The notes under the pieces are model-generated. The model ran no database searches. It had not been told where the DNA came from and saw only the letters and a program-made list of their open reading frames with translations. The translations under genes were made by a program, and so were the position numbers. 7,472 bases of DNA from Bacillota bacterium (GTDB lineage: Bacteria; Bacillota; Bacilli; Bacillales_B; DSM-18226): NCBI GenBank assembly GCA_021821235.1, contig JAKACS010000143.1:1-7472 (forward strand), read 5' to 3'. Below, in pieces: positions 1 to 5,977 of the stretch; positions within the stretch are counted from its first letter, which is position 1; every line of letters starts with the position of its first letter.

Positions 1-747
1 AAAGAGCTGGCTGCAATAAAGGATCCGAACCATTCCTTTTTTGCCGAAATGGAGAAGGATGAACGAAAAGGGGTTCAGCTGCTTGTAGCTCGGTGGAAAA
101 AGGAATGGCAAAAACAACAGCAGCTGCAAGCGAAATTCATTGAAATGAAGCGTTACGAAACGAAATGCCGGGCAGAAGGGTTCCGGTCGATCGCCGGAGT
201 GGATGAAGTCGGCCGTGGACCGCTTGCGGGACCTGTTGTAGCCGCAGCGGTCATTCTCCCGGAGAATTTTTATTTGCCGGGGATTGACGATTCAAAAAAA
301 TTATCTGAGCAAAAGCGTGAAGAATACGCAGCGATTATCTACAGACAAGCAGAAGCTGTTAGTGTTTCATTTATCGAGCCAGTTGTTATTGATGCAATCA
401 ATATTTATCAGGCAACCAAAAAAGCGATGGCAGCAGCGATCGCATCATTGGCAACTCAGCCGGACTTTATACTGATCGATGCAATGAAATTGGATACGCC
501 ATACCCTTCTGAATCGATTATTAAAGGGGATGCAAAAAGTATATCCATTGCAGCTGCATCCATTGTTGCCAAAGTGGCAAGGGACCAGTACATGAAACAA
601 CTTGGCAAACAGCATCCCGAATATAGATTTGAGCAAAATATGGGTTATGGGACGAAAGAACATCTTCAAGCGATCGATACGTTCGGGATTACCGCTGAAC
701 ACCGCAAAAGCTTTGCGCCAATAAAAGACAAGTATATAAAGGTATAA
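1..747 (+). CDS. rnhB: Ribonuclease HII (5'-truncated by window edge)
   Basis: RNase HII cuts the RNA strand of RNA-DNA hybrids and incises DNA at single embedded ribonucleotides; it is cytoplasmic and needs a divalent metal. The reading frame is open from base 1. The first ATG in the window (base 49) is probably internal, because the 16 codons before it align with the N-terminal extension I remember from B. subtilis RnhB (about 255 aa). Counting from that ATG, the family signature GVDEVGRGPLAGPVV is at residues 50-64, DSKKLSE at 81-87, the IDAMK strand at 143-147, KGDAKS at 159-164 and GYGTKEH at 199-205. The four acidic active-site residues are D52, E53, D144 and D179, so the enzyme looks intact. 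The RSIAGVDEVGRG context is type HII rather than HI. The stop codon lies 15 nt before the next gene, which suggests cotranscription, probably from a promoter left of the window. In relatives the gene upstream is the ribosome-assembly GTPase gene rbgA. Confidence 0.97.
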   Translation, partial: KELAAIKDPNHSFFAEMEKDERKGVQLLVARWKKEWQKQQQLQAKFIEMKRYETKCRAEGFRSIAGVDEVGRGPLAGPVVAAAVILPENFYLPGIDDSKKLSEQKREEYAAIIYRQAEAVSVSFIEPVVIDAINIYQATKKAMAAAIASLATQPDFILIDAMKLDTPYPSESIIKGDAKSISIAAASIVAKVARDQYMKQLGKQHPEYRFEQNMGYGTKEHLQAIDTFGITAEHRKSFAPIKDKYIKV

Positions 748-762
748 AAAGGAGGCGCCGGG

Positions 763-2079
763 ATGAATCCGCTGCAACTTTTACAAACATTGACCAAATC
801 TGGAACAACTGTGCCTTTAGGAGAAACAGCATTCCGTCCCGGCCAGATTGTTTTAGGAAAAGTAGTTTCTCTTTTTCCAAATCAAATGGCAGAGGTAAAG
901 ATCGGATCGCAAAAATTGATTGCACAGCTTGAGGTGCCATTAGCCATAAATGACCAATATTGGTTTTTGGTTCAGCAAGGAGAGGGAGAAATCCATTTAA
1001 AAATTGCCGCGCAGGAAAACAGCAGCAACCTTGCCGGCAAGCTGCCTTCGGATTTGCTGCTTAAGCAGTTCGGCATTACCCCTACTAAAGAAAGCAGAAT
1101 GCTTTTGGAATTTGCTGTCCAAAACCGTCTGTCAATTTCAAAAGAATGGCTGCAGCTGGGAACGGGCTGGCTGAAAAATTTGCCGGATCAATCTGCAGGG
1201 ATGGAAACATTGAAAATCATGTCGGAAAAAGATTTCCCGCTAACGAAAACTGTTTTCACCGCTTTGATGAGTGCAACAAGTACCGACCATATCCGCACAT
1301 TGATGGAGCGGCTTGCGGATTTAGTCAGAACCGGTACATCACGAAGTGAAATGAGCGGAGATTTACTTGCCGTGCTGAATCATCTGCTCGGGAAGGAAGA
1401 TGATTTGACGGCTTCTCAGCCTTCCAAAATAGATTGGGGAAATAGCGAAGCGGTTGGGCGGCATCTGAAGCAGCTCATGGATACAATCGGGTTAAATTAT
1501 GAAAGCGAGCTTTTACAAAAAGGAAATGACATTGGAAATGCAGCTGTCCAGTCATCGTTAAAACCATTGCTTCTCAAGTACTTAAATGAAAATCCAACCT
1601 TTGAGCAAAAACAGGCGGCCGAACAGCTGCTGAATCGGATTACAGCCCTTCAGCTGCTTTCAAGTGACAATGGCGTTTTGCAGCAGTTCGTAGCCCAAAT
1701 CCCGCTATCTTTTCCCCAGCTAATAAAGGAAGCAACGATCCAGTGGAACGGGCGGAAACAGGCAGATGGGAAAATCGATCCCAATTATTGCCGGATTCTT
1801 TTTTACTTGGAATTAGAGACAATCGGCGATACGTTTATTGACGTGCAGATTCAGAATCGGATCATGACCCTTGATATAATGAATGAGCGCACTGATTTGA
1901 AAGAGATGTCAAGCTCTTTGATCAATTCCCTAAAAGATCAATTGCGGCGGATGGACTATCACCTTTCTTCCTATTCCTTTTCGGTGCCTTCAGAAAAACA
2001 AATGATGACCAAAAGCTTGAAAAATTCAGCTATTCCGGCCATACACCATCGCATTCAGGGGGTGGATCTCCGTATATGA
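763..2079 (+). CDS. ylqG: YlqG-like protein with FliK-type C-terminal domain
   Basis: A 438-residue soluble protein of unproven function. I assign it to YlqG mainly by its place between rnhB and a YlqH homologue. The start is set by an AAAAGGAGG ribosome binding site at 747-755, 7 nt before the ATG. Residues 25-82 (from FRPGQIVLGKVVSL) look like a small beta-rich fold. Residues 100-320 are mostly helical and rich in Leu, Gln and Ser. Residues 343-408 (from CRILFYLELETIGDTFIDV to LSSYSFSV) show the beta-strand, helix, beta-strand pattern of the flagellar hook-length control domain (FliK C-terminal, Flg_hook type): a strand like L.LE.IGD..VDV, a helix like L..SL..QL..M, then a final strand. No signal peptide or membrane segment is visible. 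It ends in GVDLRI. It overlaps the next gene by 4 nt, so the two are probably translationally coupled. B. subtilis YlqG is, from memory, somewhat longer; the middle region seems variable in length. The FliK link is an inference from pattern. Confidence 0.75.
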   Translation: MNPLQLLQTLTKSGTTVPLGETAFRPGQIVLGKVVSLFPNQMAEVKIGSQKLIAQLEVPLAINDQYWFLVQQGEGEIHLKIAAQENSSNLAGKLPSDLLLKQFGITPTKESRMLLEFAVQNRLSISKEWLQLGTGWLKNLPDQSAGMETLKIMSEKDFPLTKTVFTALMSATSTDHIRTLMERLADLVRTGTSRSEMSGDLLAVLNHLLGKEDDLTASQPSKIDWGNSEAVGRHLKQLMDTIGLNYESELLQKGNDIGNAAVQSSLKPLLLKYLNENPTFEQKQAAEQLLNRITALQLLSSDNGVLQQFVAQIPLSFPQLIKEATIQWNGRKQADGKIDPNYCRILFYLELETIGDTFIDVQIQNRIMTLDIMNERTDLKEMSSSLINSLKDQLRRMDYHLSSYSFSVPSEKQMMTKSLKNSAIPAIHHRIQGVDLRI

Positions 2080-2384
2080 GCGAAAAACAAAAATCCAAAA
2101 GGCTAGCGGCTGTCGCGCTTTCCTATCAGCAGCATGTTCACGATGCGCCTAAGGTAATTGCAAAAGGAAAAGGTAAGATTGCTGAAGCCATCATTGAAAA
2201 AGCGAAGCAAAAACAAGTACCAATCCAGGAGGATCCATCACTCGTCCAGCTTCTGGCAGAGCTTAATCTAAATCAAAGCATTCCTGAGGAACTATACCAG
2301 GCAGTCGCTGAAATATTTGCATTTATTTACCAAGCAGATCGAAAAGCAGCAGCTGCAGATAAAAATATGGATGGGCGAACATAG
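2076..2384 (+). CDS. ylqH: YlqH-like: free-standing FlhB cytoplasmic-domain homologue
   Basis: A 102-residue protein equal to the cytoplasmic C-terminal domain of FlhB/YscU, the export-gate component that switches substrate class in flagellar and type III secretion. Recognisable blocks in family order are AAVALSY (residues 11-17), APKVIAKGKGKIAEAIIEKA (24-43), VPIQEDPSLVQLL (48-60) and IPEELYQAVAEIFAFIY (69-85). The four FlhB transmembrane helices are absent. The autocleavage NPTH motif is replaced at the matching place by SKRL (residues 7-10), so the protein resembles the fragment FlhB leaves after cleavage. The tail after residue 89 is polar and Ala-rich and probably disordered. The ATG shares the ATGA with the stop of the FliK-like gene upstream; a GGGGGTGG site at 2058-2065 may serve it. 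Stand-alone FlhB-C proteins (FlhX type) exist in other bacteria and some can substitute for the cleaved domain, but the role of the Bacillus form is unknown to me. Confidence 0.88.
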   Translation: MSEKQKSKRLAAVALSYQQHVHDAPKVIAKGKGKIAEAIIEKAKQKQVPIQEDPSLVQLLAELNLNQSIPEELYQAVAEIFAFIYQADRKAAAADKNMDGRT

Positions 2385-2424
2385 TGTAAAATTTTTAGAT
2401 TAATAGGATTTTTTCGCATAATGA

Positions 2425-2453
2425 TGGACAAAGTATGCAGCTTTATATAAAAT
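2425..2453 (+). promoter_or_regulatory. SigA-type promoter for sucCD
   Basis: A -35 box TGGACA (2425-2430, 5 of 6 to consensus) and a -10 box TAAAAT (2448-2453, 5 of 6) are separated by the optimal 17 nt. Transcription should start near 2460, giving a leader of about 40 nt before sucC. It lies in the 114-nt gap after ylqH, where I see no convincing terminator, so sucCD may also receive read-through from the rnhB-ylqGH unit. Found by eye. Confidence 0.65.
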
Positions 2454-2466
2454 GAAAGCGCAGTCT
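2452..2466 (+). promoter_or_regulatory. Candidate cre site (CcpA operator) at the sucC start region
   Basis: ATGAAAGCGCAGTCT fits the degenerate cre consensus WTGNNANCGNWNNCW at every defined position, and the stricter WTGNAANCGNWWNCW with one mismatch. It begins inside the -10 box and covers the predicted transcription start. CcpA bound here would block initiation, which would make sucCD glucose-repressed. Glucose repression of TCA-cycle genes through CcpA is known in B. subtilis; the site itself is an inference. Confidence 0.5.
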
Positions 2467-2498
2467 ATAAAAGAAAGAGTCATCAAGGAGGATGGGAA

Positions 2499-3659
2499 AT
2501 GAATATCCACGAGTATCAAGGAAAAGAAATCCTCAGAAAATACGGGGTTGCGGTTCCAAACGGAAAAGTCGCATTTACGGTAGAAGAAGCGGTTGAAGCG
2601 GCGAAAGAGCTAGGTACTGAGGTTTGTGTTGTCAAAGCGCAAATTCACGCAGGCGGCAGGGGAAAAGCCGGCGGTGTTAAAGTAGCAAAAAACCTTGACG
2701 AAGTGCGTACATATGCAAGTGGAATTTTAGGAAAAACATTGGTCACGCATCAGACAGGTCCAGAAGGAAAAGAAGTTAAACGATTATTGATTGAAGAAGG
2801 CTGCGATATTCAGAAAGAATACTATGTTGGTTTAGTACTTGACCGTTCCACTTCCCGTGTCGTTTTAATGGCTTCGGAAGAGGGCGGAACAGAAATTGAA
2901 GAAGTAGCAGCGAAATCTCCGGAGAAAATTTTTAAAGAAGAAATTGATCCTGTGCTTGGCTTAATGCCGTATCAGGCGCGCCGGATTGCGTTTAATATTC
3001 ATATTCCAAAAGAATTAGTCAATCAAGCTGTGAAATTTATGATGGGTCTATACAAAGTTTATGTTGACAAAGATTGTTCCATTGCTGAAATCAACCCGCT
3101 CGTTGTTACAGGGGATGGTAAGGTAATGGCCTTGGACGCAAAGCTGAATTTTGATTCCAATGCGCTGTACCGTCAAAAAGATGTTGTAGGGTACCGTGAT
3201 CTCGAAGAAGAAGATCCAAAAGAAATCGAAGCATCAAAATATGATCTAAGTTATATTTCGCTTGATGGCAACATTGGCTGTATGGTAAACGGTGCAGGTC
3301 TCGCGATGGCGACGATGGATATCGTGAAGCACTATGGCGGCGATCCCGCGAACTTCCTGGATGTTGGCGGCGGTGCAACGGCAGAAAAAGTAACCGAAGC
3401 ATTTAAAATTATCCTTTCAGATCCAAATGTAAAAGGAATTTTTGTCAATATTTTCGGTGGTATCATGAAATGCGACATCATCGCCGAGGGAGTTGTGGAG
3501 GCTGCCAAACAAGTCAGCCTGGAAGTACCGCTTGTCGTTCGTTTAGAAGGAACGAATGTTGAACTTGGCAAAAGGATTCTAAATGAATCAGGACTAAATA
3601 TCATTGCTGCCCAGTCCATGGCTGATGGTGCGCAAAAAATTGTATCATTGGTAGGGTAA
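2499..3659 (+). CDS. sucC: Succinyl-CoA synthetase (ADP-forming), beta subunit
   Basis: This is the nucleotide- and metal-binding subunit of the TCA-cycle enzyme that interconverts succinyl-CoA plus ADP plus phosphate with succinate, CoA and ATP; it acts in the cytoplasm with SucD. At 386 residues it has the usual bacterial length. An ATP-grasp domain fills residues 1-235, starting with the family signature [17 protein letters not shown]. It contains the nucleotide loop [10 protein letters not shown] (52-61) and the metal ligands N199 (in AEINPLVVT) and D213 (in LDAKLNFD), the same numbers as in the E. coli enzyme. The C-terminal CoA-ligase-type domain (about 236-386) carries [14 protein letters not shown] (257-270), [12 protein letters not shown] (315-326) and [11 protein letters not shown] (347-357). 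An AAGGAGG site at 2485-2491, 7 nt before the ATG, sets the start. It is followed by sucD after 55 nt, so both subunits come from one transcript. No active-site residue appears lost. Beta subunits of the GTP-using type look very similar, so nucleotide preference is inferred from bacterial relatives. Confidence 0.98.
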   Translation: MNIHEYQGKEILRKYGVAVPNGKVAFTVEEAVEAAKELGTEVCVVKAQIHAGGRGKAGGVKVAKNLDEVRTYASGILGKTLVTHQTGPEGKEVKRLLIEEGCDIQKEYYVGLVLDRSTSRVVLMASEEGGTEIEEVAAKSPEKIFKEEIDPVLGLMPYQARRIAFNIHIPKELVNQAVKFMMGLYKVYVDKDCSIAEINPLVVTGDGKVMALDAKLNFDSNALYRQKDVVGYRDLEEEDPKEIEASKYDLSYISLDGNIGCMVNGAGLAMATMDIVKHYGGDPANFLDVGGGATAEKVTEAFKIILSDPNVKGIFVNIFGGIMKCDIIAEGVVEAAKQVSLEVPLVVRLEGTNVELGKRILNESGLNIIAAQSMADGAQKIVSLVG

Positions 3660-3701
3660 AGGATGACTGCAGGCATCGTTTCAAGACATCACTGGATATT
3701 T

Positions 3702-3717
3702 GGAGGGGAATCAAGTG
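3702..3717 (+). promoter_or_regulatory. Ribosome binding site that fixes the GTG start of sucD
   Basis: GGAGGGG at 3702-3708 lies 6 nt before the GTG at 3715. An in-frame TTG at 3700 would put this site inside the coding sequence and add five residues (MEGNQ) not expected in the family. The GTG start yields [10 protein letters not shown], matching the N-terminus I know from B. subtilis SucD, and a length of exactly 300 residues. Confidence 0.9.
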
Positions 3718-4617
3718 AGCGTATTTATTAATAAAGACACAAAAGTAATTGTTCAAGGGATAACAGGTTCAACTGCCCTTTTTCATACAAAACAAATGCT
3801 TGAATATGGCACGCAAATTGTCGGCGGGACATCTCCCGGCAAAGGCGGAATGGAAGTAGAAGGGGTTCCTGTATTTAACACTGTTAAGGAAGCGGTAGAA
3901 GCAACAGGGGCAAATGCCTCGGTTATTTATGTTCCGGCACCGTTTGCGGCTGACGCGATCGTTGAAGCGGTAGATTCAGAACTGGACTTAACAATCTGTA
4001 TCACCGAGCATATTCCTGTTCTTGATATGGTAAAAGTTAAGCGGTACATGGAAGGGAAAAAGACGAGGTTGATTGGACCAAACTGTCCTGGCGTGATTTC
4101 ACCAGAAGAATGCAAAATTGGCATCATGCCTGGCTATATTCACAAGAAAGGCCATGTAGGAGTTGTATCCCGTTCCGGTACTTTGACGTATGAAGCCGTA
4201 CACCAGCTATCTCAAGCAGGCATCGGACAGTCAAGTGCTGTGGGCATTGGCGGCGACCCTGTGAATGGCACAAACTTCATCGATGTCTTAAAGGCATTTA
4301 ATGAAGATCCGGAAACATATGCCGTTATCATGATTGGCGAAATCGGCGGTACGGCTGAAGAAGAGGCGGCGAAGTGGATTCAGGCCAATATGACAAAGCC
4401 AGTAGTCGGCTTTATCGGCGGACGCACGGCGCCTCCTGGAAAACGGATGGGGCATGCTGGCGCGATTATTTCCGGAGGGAAAGGAACGGCTGATGAAAAG
4501 ATCCGCGTCATGAATGAATGCGGAATTCGCACAGCCGATACACCTTCTGTTATGGGTGAAACATTAATCGAGGTGCTGAAAGAAAAAGGCTTGTACGACA
4601 AGTGTAAGACACACTAA
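3715..4617 (+). CDS. sucD: Succinyl-CoA synthetase, alpha subunit
   Basis: The alpha subunit binds CoA in its N-terminal Rossmann-like domain and carries the phosphohistidine intermediate that passes phosphate between succinyl phosphate and the nucleotide on SucC. The start is GTG, so the protein has 300 residues. In order: the CoA-binding loop [13 protein letters not shown] (15-27), GGTSPGKGG (37-45), [11 protein letters not shown] (72-82), [10 protein letters not shown] (96-105), GPNCPGVI (121-128), [10 protein letters not shown] (151-160), [14 protein letters not shown] (177-190), [12 protein letters not shown] (208-219) and the active-site signature GHAGAII (246-252). The phosphorylated histidine is H247, equivalent to E. 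coli H246, and all expected motifs are present. It ends in CKTH like B. subtilis SucD, as I recall it. It lies 55 nt after sucC and 9 nt before an intrinsic terminator that closes the unit. Confidence 0.98.
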   Translation: MSVFINKDTKVIVQGITGSTALFHTKQMLEYGTQIVGGTSPGKGGMEVEGVPVFNTVKEAVEATGANASVIYVPAPFAADAIVEAVDSELDLTICITEHIPVLDMVKVKRYMEGKKTRLIGPNCPGVISPEECKIGIMPGYIHKKGHVGVVSRSGTLTYEAVHQLSQAGIGQSSAVGIGGDPVNGTNFIDVLKAFNEDPETYAVIMIGEIGGTAEEEAAKWIQANMTKPVVGFIGGRTAPPGKRMGHAGAIISGGKGTADEKIRVMNECGIRTADTPSVMGETLIEVLKEKGLYDKCKTH

Positions 4618-4626
4618 CCATAAAGG

Positions 4627-4674
4627 AAAGAGCCCCCGCTCCTTAAAATACATGGAGGGGCTCTTTACCCTTTT
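4627..4674 (+). terminator. Intrinsic terminator after sucD
   Basis: The left arm AAAGAGCCCC (4627-4636) pairs perfectly with GGGGCTCTTT (4657-4666). Three further pairs, TCC (4640-4642) with GGA (4654-4656), are added across a 3-nt bulge (CGC), and the loop is 11 nt. The U-tract is split: three T within the right arm, then ACCC, then TTTT (4671-4674). The hairpin is strong, but the interrupted T-run suggests some read-through toward dprA, which starts only 26 nt later. Confidence 0.85.
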
Positions 4675-4700
4675 AAAAATAAGACTAATGGAGGTTTACA

Positions 4701-5585
4701 ATGGATGAATTTAAAACAAGACTGATTCAACTGTTGCATTATCCGAACATCACATGGAACATGGTTTTCCAAATCTTGAAAAAAGATCCGACACTTAGTA
4801 CACTGCATTACTTGCGACCGCAAGATTTCAAGAAAAATACCACTTCCACTAAGTTAAACTCCTTCAAGAATATCGAATTCGACCGCTATTCTGACCTCAT
4901 TCATGAACAAATCCGCCAATATAAAACAAATGAAATTCAGGTCATATCCTTTTTTGATCCACAATATCCCGCAATTTTAAAAGAAATCTACCAGCCGCCG
5001 TGGGCTCTTTTTGCAAAAGGTGATTTATCTCTTTTGAATAAGGAGCCAAAGCTTGCCGTAGTGGGATCAAGACAGGCAACACAATATGGCAAAAGAGCCA
5101 TCCGCCTGTTGCTACCCCATTTAATTGAAAAAGGAATTGTGATTGTCAGCGGACTGGCAAAAGGAGTGGATGCGCTGGCGCACGAGTGTACGATTGAAAA
5201 TGGCGGGAAAACAGTTGCGGTTATTGCTGGGGGATTGTATCATATTTATCCGAAAGACAATGTTGAGCTGGCATCAAAAATGATGCAAAACCATCTCGTC
5301 CTTTCTGAATATCCACCGGATACGAAACCGGAGAAATGGCATTTTCCGAGCCGTAATCGAATCATCAGCGGACTTTCTGCCGGCACATTATTAATAGAGG
5401 CAAAACAAAAAAGCGGCTCATTAATTACCGCCAATTATGCAGTAAATGAAGGCCGTGAAGTTTTTTCGCTCCCGGGAAGCATTTTTAATCCGTTTTCGCA
5501 TGGGACGAATTCCTTGATTCAACAAGGGGCAAAGCTTGTAACAACACCAGAGGATATAGTGGAAGAACTTCATTTTCAACAATAG
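4701..5585 (+). CDS. dprA: DNA processing protein DprA (Smf)
   Basis: DprA binds incoming single-stranded DNA in the cytoplasm during natural transformation and loads RecA on it, protecting it from nucleases. The protein has 294 residues, close to the B. subtilis one (about 297). Residues 1-80 form the helical, SAM-like N-terminal part. DPQYPAILKEIYQPPWALFAKGD (from 86) leads into the Rossmann-like DNA-binding domain, with VVGSRQATQYG (120-130), VIVSGLAKGVDALAH (147-161), VAVIAGGLYHIYPKDN (172-187) and SEYPPDTKPEKWHFPSRNRIISGLS (from 202). The GS.G-type conserved block is SGSLITANYAVNEGREVFSLPG (from 238). The C-terminal winged helix found in many Gram-negative DprA proteins is absent, as in Bacillus. 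GGAGG at 4690-4694, 6 nt before the ATG, sets the start. The gene stands alone between two terminators, and I see neither a clear SigA promoter nor a ComK box pair directly upstream. It may rely on read-through from sucCD. Confidence 0.96.
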   Translation: MDEFKTRLIQLLHYPNITWNMVFQILKKDPTLSTLHYLRPQDFKKNTTSTKLNSFKNIEFDRYSDLIHEQIRQYKTNEIQVISFFDPQYPAILKEIYQPPWALFAKGDLSLLNKEPKLAVVGSRQATQYGKRAIRLLLPHLIEKGIVIVSGLAKGVDALAHECTIENGGKTVAVIAGGLYHIYPKDNVELASKMMQNHLVLSEYPPDTKPEKWHFPSRNRIISGLSAGTLLIEAKQKSGSLITANYAVNEGREVFSLPGSIFNPFSHGTNSLIQQGAKLVTTPEDIVEELHFQQ

Positions 5586-5599
5586 GTTCAAGTTGATTT

Positions 5600-5623
5600 T
5601 TACCTAAAATGGGTAATTTTTTT
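5600..5623 (+). terminator. Possible weak intrinsic terminator after dprA
   Basis: TTACC (5600-5604) pairs with GGTAA (5612-5616) around a 7-nt loop and is followed by seven T (5617-5623). The position, 15 nt past the dprA stop, and the clean T-run fit a terminator, but a 5-bp stem with only two GC pairs is weak. Confidence 0.4.
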
Positions 5624-5719
5624 GAAAAAGTAGTTGAAATGATTGCTAAAATATTATACATTTTCCAACAGATACTCGAAAATAACATGTATTTTTGTAA
5701 AGAGAATCATTTTTACCAT

Positions 5720-5748
5720 TTGACAAGAAATTTTATATGTTCAATAAT
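5720..5748 (+). promoter_or_regulatory. Near-consensus SigA promoter for topA
   Basis: A perfect -35 box TTGACA (5720-5725), a 17-nt spacer and a -10 box AATAAT (5743-5748, 5 of 6). Predicted start near 5755, leaving an untranslated leader of about 220 nt ahead of topA. This is the best promoter match in the window. Confidence 0.75.
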
Positions 5749-5750
5749 AG

Positions 5751-5780
5751 TGGATAATTTATAAGATGAAAGAGTATAAT
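5751..5780 (+). promoter_or_regulatory. Possible second (tandem) topA promoter
   Basis: A perfect -10 hexamer TATAAT (5775-5780) lies 18 nt after TGGATA (5751-5756, 4 of 6 to the -35 consensus). It is directly downstream of the stronger promoter and would start transcription near 5787. In AT-rich DNA a chance TATAAT is common, so confidence is low. Confidence 0.3.
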
Positions 5781-5893
5781 TCTTTAAAAATTGAATGATA
5801 AAGTGTGGATATAGAATTCATGAGGATTTGGGATTTTGGCTCTCGATTCTTTTCGCCAACCATAGAGGTTGTTTAGAAAGAATTTTTGTCAAA

Positions 5894-5953
5894 AAGCAGC
5901 ATATTCTCTTTAAGCAGCAGCACCATGTGGTGAAATGCTTGTAAATTTCTGCT
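5894..5953 (+). other. Direct and inverted repeats in the topA leader
   Basis: AAGCAGCA occurs twice, at 5894-5901 and 5912-5919. TGCTT (5936-5940) can pair with the AAGCA of either copy, and CTGCT (5949-5953) with the AGCAG of either copy. The most compact fold pairs 5912-5916 with 5936-5940 and CACC (5921-5924) with GGTG (5929-5932) around a 4-nt loop. The repeats therefore allow competing RNA folds, but there is no T-run for attenuation and no riboswitch class that I recognise. Confidence 0.3.
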
Positions 5954-5977
5954 ATCCCTCTTAAGGAGGATGACTGG

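Larger units (their letters stand above)
5586..5977 (+). other. AT-rich intergenic region: dprA end, topA promoter and leader
   Basis: These 392 nt hold no convincing gene. In order they contain the weak hairpin with T-run after dprA, an AT-rich stretch up to about 5715, the main topA promoter (5720-5748), a weaker second promoter candidate (5751-5780), and a leader of about 220 nt with small inverted repeats (5894-5969) before the topA start. A very short ORF (5820-5876) lacks a ribosome binding site. The antisense strand across 5818-6123 is open but overlaps the topA start and resembles nothing I know. Confidence 0.7.

Noticed and set aside
49..51. ATG at 49 as the start of RNase HII
   Set aside because: The frame is open to base 1, there is no ribosome binding site before base 49, and the upstream codons match the N-terminal extension of Bacillus RnhB, so the real start lies left of the window.
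445..940. Antisense ORFs opposite rnhB and the FliK-like gene
   Set aside because: They lie fully opposite coding regions with good ribosome binding sites and conserved motifs; their own translations show no recognisable domain.
2385..2424. Terminator after the ylqH-like gene
   Set aside because: There are T-runs (2391-2396, 2409-2414) but no stem of useful length before either.
3106..3676. Antisense ORFs opposite sucC
   Set aside because: Low-complexity, Arg/Leu/Pro-rich translations opposite highly conserved coding sequence; a mirror effect of its codon use.
3700..3702. TTG at 3700 as the sucD start (305 residues)
   Set aside because: It overlaps the GGAGGGG ribosome binding site, which is placed correctly for the GTG at 3715; the extra five residues do not belong to the family N-terminus.
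5821..5960. Possible insertion sequence remnant in the topA leader
   Set aside because: I saw no terminal inverted repeats, no target-site duplication and no transposase-like translation, only short local repeats.
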